NCBI RefSeq assembly: GCF_003182485.1
Contig: NZ_QGTX01000001.1
Coordinates: forward strand, 2,744,001 to 2,808,000
Direction: 5' to 3'
DNA from: Geodermatophilus normandii
GTDB taxonomy: Bacteria > Actinomycetota > Actinomycetes > Mycobacteriales > Geodermatophilaceae
Length of the DNA stretch: 64,000 nt
Shown here piece by piece: positions 44,880 to 52,600 of the stretch. Position numbers and translations under genes: made by a program. Position 1 is the stretch's first letter. Each line of letters begins with the position of its first letter. Below the pieces are notes generated by a model. That model did not search any database. It was not told the DNA's origin and worked only from the letters and a program-made list of their open reading frames with translations.

Positions 44880-47102
44880 CTAGACGGGCCGCTCGTTGCC
44901 GGGCAGGGGGGCGAACCGGCGCAGGCGCAGGCTGTTGGTGACGACGAACACCGAGCTGAACGCCATCGCGGCGCCGGCGATCATCGGGTTCAGCAGCCCG
45001 GCCATCGCCAGCGGCAGCGCGGCGACGTTGTAGGCGAACGCCCAGAACAGGTTGCCCTTGATCACCGCGAGCGTGCGGCGGGCCAGCCGGACGGCATCGG
45101 CGGCGGCGCGCAGGTCCCCGCGCACGAGGGTGAGGTCACTTGCCTGGATGGCGACGTCGGTGCCGGTGCCCATCGCCAGCCCCAGGTCGGCCTGGGCGAG
45201 CGCGGCCGCGTCGTTGACGCCGTCGCCGACCATCGCCACCGTCCGGCCCTCGGCCTGCAGCCGCCGGACGACGTCGACCTTCTCCCGCGGCAGCACCTCG
45301 GCCACGACGTCCTCGATCCCGACCTCCGCCGCGACCGCGGAGGCGGCGGCGGCCGAGTCGCCGGTCAGCAGCACCGGCCGCAGCCCCAGGTCGCGCAGCT
45401 GCCGCACGGCGGCTGCCGACGTCGGCTTCACCGTGTCGGCGACGACGAGCACGCCGCGCACCGCGCCGTCCCAGCCGACGGCGACCGCGGTGCGCCCGGA
45501 GGCGTCGGCGTCGGCGACCGCCGCGGCCAGCTCCGCGGGCAGCGCGCCCACCAGCGACGGCCGGCCGACCACGGCCGGCACGCCCTCGACGGTGCCGCGC
45601 ACCCCCAGCCCGGCCTCGCTGCGGAACCCGGTGACGGCCGGCAGCTCCCCGCAGCGCTCGCGGGCGGCGGCGGCCACGGCCGCGGCGATCGGGTGCTCCG
45701 AGGCGTCCTCGAGCGCGCCCGCGCGGCGCAGCACCTCGCCGGGGTCCTCGCCGTCGGCGGCGGTGACCCCGGTCAGGCCCATCCGGCCGCTGGTGACCGT
45801 GCCGGTCTTGTCGAGGACGACGGTGTCCACCCGCCGCGTGGACTCCAGGACCTCCGGGCCGCGCACCAGGATGCCGAGCTGCGCGCCGCGGCCCGTGCCG
45901 ACCATGAGCGCGGTCGGCGTGGCCAGCCCGAGCGCGCACGGACAGGCGATGATCAGCACCGCGACGGCGGCCGGGAACGCCCCGGCGATGCCCGCGCCGG
46001 TGCCGATCCAGAAGCCCAGGGTCGCCAGGGCGAGGCCGAGCACGACCGGCACGAAGACGGCCGACACCCGGTCGGCCAGCCGCTGCACCTGCGCCTTGCC
46101 GTTCTGTGCCTCCTCGACCAGCCGTGCCATCTGCGCCAGCTGGGTGTCGGCGCCGACGCGCGTGGCGCGCACGACGAGCCGGCCGCCGGCGTTGACGGTC
46201 GCACCGACGACGGCGTCACCGGGGCCGACCTCCACGGGCACCGACTCCCCGGTGAGCACCGAGGCGTCGACCGCCGAGGAGCCCTCGACGACCTCGCCGT
46301 CGGTGGCCACCCGCTCGCCGGGGCGGACGACGAAGAGGTCGCCGACGTGCAGCTGCGCGACCGGCACGCGGACCTCGGTGCCGCCGCGCAGGACCGACAC
46401 CTCGCGGGCACCCAGCTCCAGCAGCGCCCGCAGCGCCGACCCCGCCCGCCGCTTGGCGCGCGCCTCGGCGTACCGGCCGGCCAGCAGGAACGTCGTCACG
46501 CCGGCGGCGGCCTCGAGGTAGACGTCGCCGCTGCCGTCGCCGCGGGAGACCGCGAAGGAGAAGGGGTGCGTCATGCCCGGCTCCCCGGCGGTGCCGAGGA
46601 ACAGCGCGTACAGCGACCACAGGAACGCGGCGGCGGTGCCGAGCGAGACGAGGGTGTCCATGGTGGCCGCGCCGTGCCGCAGGTTGGTCCAGGCGGCGCG
46701 GTGGAACGGCCAGCCGCCCCAGACGACGACCGGCGCGGCCAGCGTGAGCGACAGCCACTGCCAGTACTCGAACTGCCACGCCGGGACCATGCCGAGCACG
46801 ACCACCGGCACGCTGAGCGCCGCCGAGACCAGCAGCCGGTGTCGCAGACCGGCGTCCGGATCGGCCTCGGGGACGTCGTCCTCGGCTGGCGGCACGGGCA
46901 GCGCGGCGGTGTAGCCGGCCTTCTCGACGGTGGCCACGAGGTCCTCGGGGACGACGCCGTCGCCGAAGCTCACGCGGGCCTTCTCGGTCGCGTAGTTGAC
47001 CGTGGCGGTGACGCCGTCGAGCCGGTTGAGCTTCTTCTCGATGCGGGCCGCGCACGACGCGCAGGTCATGCCGCCGATCGACAGTTCGACCTGCGTTGTC
47101 AC
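44880..47102 (-). CDS. copA: Copper-exporting P1B-type ATPase
   Basis: 740 residues. One N-terminal HMA domain with GMTCASC (about 10-16), TGES, the intramembrane CPC in [14 protein letters not shown] phosphorylation site, SEHP and GDGVND: all P1B-1 signatures for Cu(I) export. GTG 47102 overlaps the stop of the upstream His/Glu-repeat gene by four bases. Belongs to the csoR-copZ-x-copA unit and is expected to be induced by copper. Confidence 0.95.
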   Translation of the reverse strand: MTTQVELSIGGMTCASCAARIEKKLNRLDGVTATVNYATEKARVSFGDGVVPEDLVATVEKAGYTAALPVPPAEDDVPEADPDAGLRHRLLVSAALSVPVVVLGMVPAWQFEYWQWLSLTLAAPVVVWGGWPFHRAAWTNLRHGAATMDTLVSLGTAAAFLWSLYALFLGTAGEPGMTHPFSFAVSRGDGSGDVYLEAAAGVTTFLLAGRYAEARAKRRAGSALRALLELGAREVSVLRGGTEVRVPVAQLHVGDLFVVRPGERVATDGEVVEGSSAVDASVLTGESVPVEVGPGDAVVGATVNAGGRLVVRATRVGADTQLAQMARLVEEAQNGKAQVQRLADRVSAVFVPVVLGLALATLGFWIGTGAGIAGAFPAAVAVLIIACPCALGLATPTALMVGTGRGAQLGILVRGPEVLESTRRVDTVVLDKTGTVTSGRMGLTGVTAADGEDPGEVLRRAGALEDASEHPIAAAVAAAARERCGELPAVTGFRSEAGLGVRGTVEGVPAVVGRPSLVGALPAELAAAVADADASGRTAVAVGWDGAVRGVLVVADTVKPTSAAAVRQLRDLGLRPVLLTGDSAAAASAVAAEVGIEDVVAEVLPREKVDVVRRLQAEGRTVAMVGDGVNDAAALAQADLGLAMGTGTDVAIQASDLTLVRGDLRAAADAVRLARRTLAVIKGNLFWAFAYNVAALPLAMAGLLNPMIAGAAMAFSSVFVVTNSLRLRRFAPLPGNERPV

Positions 47103-47992
47103 GAGGCGCTCCGGGCGGTGAGGGGAAAGGCGGCGGTGTGGACGACGTCGCCGTGGCGGAAGTCGAGGAACAGGCGGTGGTCGCCGGCCGCGGGCACCCG
47201 CACGGCGAAGCGGACCTCCGGGCCGGACCCGCCGGTCGGGTGCACGTGCAGGTAGCCGAGGTCGCCGGCGCGCAGCGCGACCAGGTGGCCGCGCGCCCCG
47301 AGGTACGGCTGCAGGTCGGGGACCGGGACGCCGTCGCGGGTCACGGTGAGGACGACCTCGGATTCCTCGCCGGCCACCAGGTCGCCGTCGAGGGTGACCG
47401 TGTAGCCGTCGACCTCCGCGGTCGCCGACGGCGCGGCCGGCGCGACCGGCTCCCACGCGCCGCCGACGGCGAGGTCGGCGCCGAGCACGAGGTCGTGCCC
47501 GAGGTCGGTCGGGGTGGCGTCGGCCAGCACCCGCCACGGGCCGGGCTGCAGCGCCACCGTCGCCGTCCAGGTGCCGTCGGGCGCGAGGACGGGGTGGAGG
47601 TGCTGGTAGCCGGTGAGGTCGCGCCGGACGACGACCAGGTGCAGGTCCTGCTCGTGCACGGTCTCGTAGGCGGTCACGGGTGCGCCGTCGGGCCCGAGCA
47701 CGCGGAAGGACAGCGGGACGGCGGCGCCGGCGGGCAGCGCGTCGTCGGCCAGGTCGAGGGAGTGGCCCTCGGCGGAGACGGCGAGCCCGGCGGGGAGGCC
47801 GGGGACCGCCGTGTGGTCCTCGCCGCCGTGGTCCTCGCCGCCGTGGTCCTCGCCGCCGTGGTCCTCGCCGCCGTGGTCCCCGGCGGCAGCCGGCTGCCCG
47901 ACCGGGCCGGCGAGCGCCCCGGCGCCCCAGCCCGCGCCCAGGACGGCGGCGGCGCCCACGAGCGTGGCCGCGACCCGGGTGGCGGTGCGCAC
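47099..47992 (-). CDS. Secreted/anchored copper-associated protein with Asp-His-Gly-Gly-Glu repeats
   Basis: 297 residues. N-terminal signal segment ([20 protein letters not shown]), then four to five copies of HGGED (about 39-60), an obvious metal-binding tract. The rest is two beta-rich domains with His-containing loops ([49 protein letters not shown]), common beside copper ATPases in actinobacteria. Probably an extracytoplasmic copper-binding or chaperone protein. GTG 47992. The repeat is encoded by a 15-bp tandem array. Confidence 0.75.
   Translation of the reverse strand: MRTATRVAATLVGAAAVLGAGWGAGALAGPVGQPAAAGDHGGEDHGGEDHGGEDHGGEDHTAVPGLPAGLAVSAEGHSLDLADDALPAGAAVPLSFRVLGPDGAPVTAYETVHEQDLHLVVVRRDLTGYQHLHPVLAPDGTWTATVALQPGPWRVLADATPTDLGHDLVLGADLAVGGAWEPVAPAAPSATAEVDGYTVTLDGDLVAGEESEVVLTVTRDGVPVPDLQPYLGARGHLVALRAGDLGYLHVHPTGGSGPEVRFAVRVPAAGDHRLFLDFRHGDVVHTAAFPLTARSAS
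47813..47880. repeat. 15-bp in-frame tandem repeat (four full units plus part)
   Basis: GTGGTCCTCGCCGCC repeated at 47813, 47828, 47843 and 47858, with an 8-base partial unit after. On the coding strand each unit encodes Gly-Gly-Glu-Asp-His. Identical units suggest recent slippage; copy number may vary between strains. Confidence 0.9.
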
Positions 47993-48020
47993 TGTCGTCC
48001 TCCCTCGCAGGCCGGCCGCG

Positions 48021-48230
48021 TCAGCGGCCGGCGACCTCGTAGCCGGCCTCCTCGACGGCGGCGCGCACGGCGTCGTCGTCGAGGGGGGCGTCGCTGGTGA
48101 CGGTCAGCCCGCCACTGGGCAGGTCCACACGGACGTCGGTGACGCCGGGCAGGCCGCTGACCTCCTCGGTGACCGCGGTGACGCAGTGCGAGCAGGTCAT
48201 GCCGGTGACGGTGTACGTGGCGGTGCTCAT
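48021..48230 (-). CDS. copZ: Copper chaperone, HMA domain
   Basis: 69 residues, a single HMA fold: TYTVTGMTCSHCVTAVTEEVSGLPGVTDVRVDL with the Cu(I)-binding CSHC. Hands copper to CopA and possibly to CsoR. ATG 48230 with GGAGGACC upstream. Between csoR and the His/Glu-repeat gene in one transcript. Confidence 0.93.
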   Translation of the reverse strand: MSTATYTVTGMTCSHCVTAVTEEVSGLPGVTDVRVDLPSGGLTVTSDAPLDDDAVRAAVEEAGYEVAGR

Positions 48231-48259
48231 GGCGGGGTCCTCCGGAACGGGGGTGGGGG

Positions 48260-48571
48260 TCAGGAACGGACGAGGCGGGCGATGGCGGCGGAGGCCTCGC
48301 GGACCTTCGCGTCGGCCTCCGGGCCGCCGCTGGCGACGGCCTCGGCGACGCAGTGCGACAGGTGCTCCTCGAGCAGGCTCAGCGCGACCGACTGCAGGGC
48401 CGACGTCATCGCCGAGACCTGGGTGAGGATGTCGATGCAGTACTTCTCGTCCTCGACCATGCGCTGCAGCCCGCGGGCCTGGCCCTCGATGCGGCGCAGT
48501 CGCTTCAGGTGGTCGTCCTTGCGATGGAGATAGCCGTGGACGTGGCCGGGAGCGCTCTCGGGATCGGTCAC
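48260..48571 (-). CDS. csoR: Copper-sensing repressor CsoR
   Basis: 103 residues. DUF156 fold with the Cu(I) ligands Cys in EKYCIDILTQ and His and Cys in LLEEHLSHCV. Releases DNA when Cu(I) binds, de-repressing the copper genes. The GTG start at 48571 is six bases after a TACAGT -10, so the transcript is leaderless; the operator overlaps the promoter. First gene of the copper unit. Confidence 0.93.
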   Translation of the reverse strand: MTDPESAPGHVHGYLHRKDDHLKRLRRIEGQARGLQRMVEDEKYCIDILTQVSAMTSALQSVALSLLEEHLSHCVAEAVASGGPEADAKVREASAAIARLVRS

Positions 48572-48577
48572 ACCGCC

Positions 48578-48601
48578 ACTGTACCCCTACCCCCCAGGGG
48601 T
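48578..48601 (-). promoter_or_regulatory. Leaderless csoR promoter with CsoR-type operator
   Basis: -10 TACAGT (minus strand, 48583-48578) sits six bases before the GTG. ACCCCT (48583-48588) and AGGGGT (48596-48601) form a dyad with a C-rich 7-base centre, similar to known CsoR sites (TACCCC/GGGGTA). Copper-free CsoR would occlude the promoter. Confidence 0.7.
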
Positions 48602-48602
48602 G

Positions 48603-48974
48603 TCAGGCGGGCTGAGGGTCCCCGTCCTGCCCGGAGCGCAGCCGGTCGACGGCGTCGCGCAGCCGCGCGGTGGTGGCGCGCTCGTCGGCGAGCTCGTCCT
48701 GCAGGCCGAGGATGACCTCGGCGGAGGCGAGCGTGTGGCCCTCGTCGAGCAGGCCGCGCAGGCGAGCGGCGAGGACGAGCTGGTGGCGCGAGTAGCGGCG
48801 GTGGCCGCCGGGGGAGCGGTGCGGCTGGAGGACGCCGGAGCCGTCGAGGCTGCGCAGGAAGGCGGCCTGCACGCCGAGCAGGGCGGCGGCCTGGCTCATG
48901 GTCAGCGCGGGGAAGTCGGGGTCGTCGAGTCGCCGGAGGGCGTCGACCGGCTCGGGGGTGCCGTCGGTCGTCAC
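48603..48974 (-). CDS. MerR-family regulator, HspR-like
   Basis: 123 residues. MerR HTH: FPALTMSQAAALLGVQAAFLRSLDGSGVLQPHRSPGGHRRYSRHQLVLAARLRGLLDEG, followed by a coiled coil (LQDELADERATTARLRDAVDRLRSG). No metal-binding cysteines. Encoded just after hsp20 on the same strand, the usual place for a heat-shock MerR regulator. GTG 48974 has AGGAGGTGG upstream. Likely represses hsp20 through the dyad at 49626. Confidence 0.82.
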   Translation of the reverse strand: MTTDGTPEPVDALRRLDDPDFPALTMSQAAALLGVQAAFLRSLDGSGVLQPHRSPGGHRRYSRHQLVLAARLRGLLDEGHTLASAEVILGLQDELADERATTARLRDAVDRLRSGQDGDPQPA

Positions 48975-49012
48975 GGGGTCCACCTCCTCGCCGGGACGGT
49001 CTGCAGATGCGG

Positions 49013-49045
49013 CGCGGGGCCGGGCCGTACCGGCCCGGCCCCGCG
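49013..49045. terminator. 15-bp perfect hairpin between hsp20 and its regulator
   Basis: CGCGGGGCCGGGCCG with CGGCCCGGCCCCGCG around TAC. A smaller 7-bp hairpin (49056-49071) precedes it at the hsp20 stop. Probably attenuates read-through so that hsp20 exceeds the regulator. Confidence 0.75.
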
Positions 49046-49069
49046 TGCGGTCGCCGATCGGCTCGCCGA

Positions 49070-49570
49070 TCAGCTCTCGACGGCCTTGGTCTCGCCCTGG
49101 GCGGACGACGACTCGCCCTCGATGGTGCGGCTCTCCACCGCGGCCGGCACATCGGCGCGGGTCACGGTGATCTTGCGGGCCCGGGCCTTCTCCGCCACGG
49201 GGATGCTCACGGTGAGCACGCCGTCGTGGTAGCTCGCCTCGAGCCGGTCGGTGTCGAGGCTGCGGCCCAGCACCAGCTGCCGGGTGTAGGCGCCGTAGGG
49301 GCGCTCGGCGACGGCCCACTCGGCGCCCTCGAGCTGCGGGACCGAGCGCTCGGCGCTGACGGTGAGGGTCGTGCCCTCGACCGACAGGTCGATCGACCCC
49401 GGGTCCACGCCCGGCAGGTCGAAGTGGGCCACGAACTTGTCGCCCACGCGGTAGGCGTCCATCGGCATGCCCGACAGCTGCCGGGCGGTGCCGGTGCGGC
49501 CGGTGAGCTGGTCCAGCGCGCGGAAGGCGGCGTTCGTGGCGGCGAACGGGTCGTACGCGGTCAGCATCAT
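49070..49570 (-). CDS. hsp20: Hsp20/alpha-crystallin small heat-shock protein
   Basis: 166 residues. The alpha-crystallin domain covers about 40-140: VAHFDLPGVDPGSIDLSVEGTTLTVSAER, then ASYHDGVLTVSIPVAEKARARKITV with the C-terminal Ile-x-Val contact. ATP-independent holdase. The N-terminus DPFAATNAAFRALDQLTG is typical for actinobacteria. ATG 49570 with AGGAGG upstream. An upstream dyad and a downstream MerR gene point to heat or stress control. Confidence 0.92.
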   Translation of the reverse strand: MMLTAYDPFAATNAAFRALDQLTGRTGTARQLSGMPMDAYRVGDKFVAHFDLPGVDPGSIDLSVEGTTLTVSAERSVPQLEGAEWAVAERPYGAYTRQLVLGRSLDTDRLEASYHDGVLTVSIPVAEKARARKITVTRADVPAAVESRTIEGESSSAQGETKAVES

Positions 49571-49625
49571 GACTGGTGAACCTCCTGGGAGATCCGGTGT
49601 GGAGTTCGCTGCCCGAGGTCACAAC

Positions 49626-49643
49626 CTCTAGTGGCAACTGGAG
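49626..49643. promoter_or_regulatory. Candidate operator for the MerR/HspR-like regulator
   Basis: CTCTAGT-N4-ACTGGAG, a dyad with one mismatch, 56 bases before the hsp20 start. Half-sites resemble the HAIR element CTTGAGT-N7-ACTCAAG but with shorter spacing. It lies in a local A/T-richer patch consistent with a promoter. Confidence 0.45.
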
Positions 49644-49702
49644 ATTACCTCGGTTGCGCACCCTTGTAAACATCCTGCGGCCGAACTTGTTCCCGGGCAG
49701 GC

Positions 49703-50197
49703 ATGGACGGGCGGCAACGCGGGCAGACCCCGGACATGGACGCGCACCGAGGAACCGGTGGACCGGCCGAACCCGACACCGGGGCGCACGAGGGGGAGCC
49801 GCGGGTCGACGTCGGCCTCGACGGTGACGTCAGCTCCCTCACCGTCACCGGCGAGCTGACCGAGGCCGCGCGCCGGCCCCTGGTCCGCGCCGTCACCGAC
49901 CAGATGCTGTCGGTGCCCACCCTGTCGCGGGTGGAGCTGCACCTGGGCGGGGTGTCCTACATGAACTCCGCCGGCATGGCCGTGCTGGTGCAGCTGCAGC
50001 GGATGACCTCGCCGCGCGCGGTGACCGTCGCGCTGGTCGACCCGCCGCCCGCCGTCGCCCGGCCGCTGCAGCTCACCGGGCTGTGGCGCCGCTTCGAGGT
50101 GGTGGAGGAGGGCGCCGGGCCGGCCGACGCCGGTGGCGCCCCGACGTCCGGCGCGCAGTCGCGGCGCCCCGACGGCCCCGACGGCCGCAGCGCCTGA
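49703..50197 (+). CDS. STAS-domain anti-sigma factor antagonist
   Basis: 164 residues; STAS domain about 25-125: LTVTGELTEAARRPLVRAVTDQMLSVPTLSRVELHLGGVSYMNSAGMAVLVQLQRM. The phosphorylatable serine of SpoIIAA-like proteins corresponds to MNSAGM. Would release a sigma factor by binding its anti-sigma kinase; neither partner is adjacent. ATG 49703 is taken; ATG 49736 (MDAHRGTGG) is equally possible since neither has a good ribosome-binding site. The C-terminal tail is disordered. Confidence 0.82.
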   Translation: MDGRQRGQTPDMDAHRGTGGPAEPDTGAHEGEPRVDVGLDGDVSSLTVTGELTEAARRPLVRAVTDQMLSVPTLSRVELHLGGVSYMNSAGMAVLVQLQRMTSPRAVTVALVDPPPAVARPLQLTGLWRRFEVVEEGAGPADAGGAPTSGAQSRRPDGPDGRSA

Positions 50198-50259
50198 CCA
50201 CAGCGCCTGACCGCGGTGTCGGGCGGGAGCGGGGTGGCAGCTGCTCCTAGCCTGGCCGG

Positions 50260-51528
50260 GTGCCGCCCCACACCCACAGCCACGGGCCCGACCCCGACGC
50301 CCCGCCCCCGAGCCCGGAGACGCTGACCCGGCGACGCCGCGCGGTCCGGCTGATGCTCCTGCTCCTGGTGCCCGTGGGCCTGGCCACGGTCGTCGGACTC
50401 GTCGTGCTCTGGCCCGGCAGCGAGCCCACCCGGGCCGAGCAGGTCGCCGCGACCTTCCTGCCGGCGGGCACCAGCTACGCCGACGCCCGCGTGGTCTCGG
50501 TGCAGACGCTGCCGTGCGGCGGTGAGGGCACCGCCCAGGCGACCTGCGCGACCGCCGTCGTCGAGGTGCTCGAGGGCGAGGGCGCGGGGGACTACCAGCA
50601 GGTGGACCTGTCGGCCGAGGTCGTGGCCAACGGCGTGGCCGACGGCGACACGATCGTCCTCACCCGCGACCCCGGCGCCGAGGGCGGGCCGGACTACCAG
50701 TTCTCCGACTTCGAGCGCACCACCCCGATGGTCGTGCTCGCCGTGGCCTTCGCCGTCGTCGTCGGGGCGGTGGCCCGGCTGCGCGGGCTCGCGGCGCTGG
50801 TCGGCCTGGCCTTCGCGTTCGTCGTCCTGCTGCAGTTCGTGCTGCCCGCGCTGCTCGCCGGGTCCTCGCCGACGCTGGTCAGCCTGGTCGGGTCGGCGGC
50901 GATCATGTTCGTCGTCCTCTACCTGGCGCACGGCCTGTCGGCCCGCACGACGACCGCGCTGGTGGGCACCCTGTTCGGCCTGTCGCTGGTGACCGTGCTC
51001 GGCTCCGTCGCGGTCGGCGTCGCGAAGCTGACCGGCCTGACCAGCGAGGAGACCGTGCAGCTCGGGACCTACGACCCGACGCTGGACTTCTCCGGCCTCG
51101 TCATAGCCGGGGTCGTCGTCGCCGGGCTCGGTGTGCTCAACGACGTCACCATCACGCAGGCCTCGGCGATCTGGCAGCTGCACGAGGTGGACCCGGCGAT
51201 GGGGTGGCGCGAGCTCTACCGCCGCGGCATGACCGTGGGCCGCGACCACATCGCCTCGACCGTCTACACGATCGTCTTCGCCTACGCCGGGGCCGCGCTG
51301 CCGCTGCTGCTGCTCTTCGAGGTCTACACGCGGCCGGCCGGCATCACGCTGACCAGCACGGTGGTGTCCGAGGAGGTCATCCGGATCCTGGTCGGCGCGA
51401 TCGCCCTGGTGCTCGCGGTCCCGGTGACGACGGCGGTCGGCGCGTTCTTCGCCACCGCCGCCGGGACGGCGGCCGGCGGCGCCCCGGAGCGGGGCCTGTC
51501 GTCGCTCCGTGCGAGATTCGCCCGGTGA
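50260..51528 (+). CDS. YibE/F family membrane protein
   Basis: 422 residues. One N-terminal helix, an extracellular beta domain with a Cys pair (LPCGGEGTAQATCA), then about seven helices with LNDVTITQASAIWQLHEVDPAMGWRELYRRGMTVGRDHIASTVYTIVFAYAGAALPLLLLF, the YibE/F signature. Function is unknown; a transport role is often guessed. GTG 50260 is six bases after TAGCCT (50248-50253), a leaderless start. Overlaps the following methyltransferase by four bases. Confidence 0.88.
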   Translation: MPPHTHSHGPDPDAPPPSPETLTRRRRAVRLMLLLLVPVGLATVVGLVVLWPGSEPTRAEQVAATFLPAGTSYADARVVSVQTLPCGGEGTAQATCATAVVEVLEGEGAGDYQQVDLSAEVVANGVADGDTIVLTRDPGAEGGPDYQFSDFERTTPMVVLAVAFAVVVGAVARLRGLAALVGLAFAFVVLLQFVLPALLAGSSPTLVSLVGSAAIMFVVLYLAHGLSARTTTALVGTLFGLSLVTVLGSVAVGVAKLTGLTSEETVQLGTYDPTLDFSGLVIAGVVVAGLGVLNDVTITQASAIWQLHEVDPAMGWRELYRRGMTVGRDHIASTVYTIVFAYAGAALPLLLLFEVYTRPAGITLTSTVVSEEVIRILVGAIALVLAVPVTTAVGAFFATAAGTAAGGAPERGLSSLRARFAR

Positions 51529-52211
51529 ACACGAGCGCTTCCCGGCCCCGTCCGGAGGCTCGCGCCGAGCTCGCGAGGCGGGAGGGGGACGGGGTCCTTC
51601 GACTGCTGGCCGCCGCCCGGTCCGCCCCCGGCTTCATGCCCGACGACGAGGGCCATGCCCTCTACGAGGCCGCCCGCGCGGTCGGCGTGCCGGGCCCGCT
51701 GCTGGAGATCGGCTCCTGGATGGGCAAGTCGGCGCTGTACCTCGCCGCCGCGGCGCGCGAGACCGGCCGGCAGGTGGTCACCGTCGACCACCACCGCGGC
51801 TCCGAGGAGCACCAGCCCGGCTGGGAGTACCACGACCCGTCGCTGGTCGACCCCGCCGTCGGGCTGCTGGACACCCTGCCGCGGTTCCGCCGCACGATCG
51901 CCGACGCCGGTGCCGAGGACGTCGTCGTCGCCGTCGTCACGCGGTCGGAGGTGCTCGCGCCGCTGTGGTCGACGCCGCTGGCGCTGCTGTTCCTCGACGG
52001 CAGCCACACCGAGGAGTCCGCCCGCCGCGACCAGGACGCCTGGGTGGCCAAGCTCGCGGTCGGCGGCACGCTGGCCATCCACGACGTCTTCCCCGACCCC
52101 GCCGACGGCGGCCAGGCACCGTTCGGCGTGTACCGGCGGGTGCTGGCATCGGGCGCGTTCACCGAGCTGCCCGGCACCGGGTCGCTGCGGCTGCTGCGCC
52201 GTGGACGCTGA
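51525..52211 (+). CDS. Class I SAM-dependent methyltransferase (repeat-encoded N-terminus)
   Basis: 228 residues. SAM motif I LLEIGSWMGKSALYLA, motif II VTVDHHRGSEEHQPGWEYHD, then LALLFLDGSHTEESARRDQDAW, resembling the CmcI/TylF-like and O-methyltransferase-type domains. Substrate unknown. GTG 51525 overlaps the YibE/F stop. The first ~25 residues (ASRPRPEARAELARREGDGV) are encoded by a copy of the dispersed palindromic repeat (51541-51600), so the original start may have lain further in. Overlaps the TraR gene by 11 bases. Confidence 0.8.
   Translation: MNTSASRPRPEARAELARREGDGVLRLLAAARSAPGFMPDDEGHALYEAARAVGVPGPLLEIGSWMGKSALYLAAAARETGRQVVTVDHHRGSEEHQPGWEYHDPSLVDPAVGLLDTLPRFRRTIADAGAEDVVVAVVTRSEVLAPLWSTPLALLFLDGSHTEESARRDQDAWVAKLAVGGTLAIHDVFPDPADGGQAPFGVYRRVLASGAFTELPGTGSLRLLRRGR
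51541..51600. repeat. Dispersed palindromic repeat, copy B6, inside a coding sequence
   Basis: CCCGGCCCCGTCCGGAGGCT...GGGGGACGGGGTCC with core CGCCGAGCTCGCGAGGCG. Reverse complement of the intergenic copy at 52531-52589 with only about eight differences over 60 bases. Here it is translated. Confidence 0.75.
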
Positions 52212-52530
52212 CCGGCTCGGGGCCGAGCGCGCGGCCGCGCAGGCCCAGATCGAGGCGCTGACCCGCGAGTTCGACGCCATCGTCGCCGCGTCGCAGGCGT
52301 CGAACGCCGACGACGAGCACGACCCGGAGGGCGCGACGATCGCCTTCGAACGCCAGCAGGTGGCCGCGCTGCTCGACCAGGCCCGCCGCCGGCTGGCCGA
52401 CGTCGACGCCGCCGTGACCGCCGTCGAGGCCGGCACCTACGGCCGCTGCGAGTCCTGCGGCCGGCCGATCGCCCCCGAGCGCCTCGACGCCCGCCCGACC
52501 GCCCGCACCTGCATCACCTGCGCGACCTGA
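52201..52530 (+). CDS. TraR/DksA-type zinc-finger protein
   Basis: 109 residues. N-terminal coiled coil (DRLGAERAAAQAQIEALTREFDAIVAAS; FERQQVAALLDQARRRLADVDAAVTAVEAGTYG), then the four-Cys finger RCESCGRPIAPERLDARPTARTCITC. DksA-type proteins enter the RNA polymerase secondary channel; actinobacterial versions are poorly studied. GTG 52201 begins inside the methyltransferase gene. Ends one base before a palindromic repeat that can act as terminator. Confidence 0.88.
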   Translation: MDADRLGAERAAAQAQIEALTREFDAIVAASQASNADDEHDPEGATIAFERQQVAALLDQARRRLADVDAAVTAVEAGTYGRCESCGRPIAPERLDARPTARTCITCAT

Positions 52531-52589
52531 GGAAGGACCCCGCCCCCTCACCCCTCGCGAGCTCGGGGCGAGCCTCCGGGCGGGGCCGG
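52531..52589. repeat. Dispersed palindromic repeat, copy B2 (intergenic, convergent site)
   Basis: GGAAGGACCCCGCCCCC...GGGCGGGGCCGG with core CTCGCGAGCTCGGGGCGAG. Sits between the TraR gene and the convergent GT2 gene, where it can form a bidirectional terminator. Confidence 0.75.
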
Positions 52590-52600
52590 ATGAGGTTCCC

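Noticed and set aside
47813-47880. CRISPR-like array
   Set aside because: Units are contiguous 15-mers without spacers, in frame and within a coding sequence. No cas gene is present.
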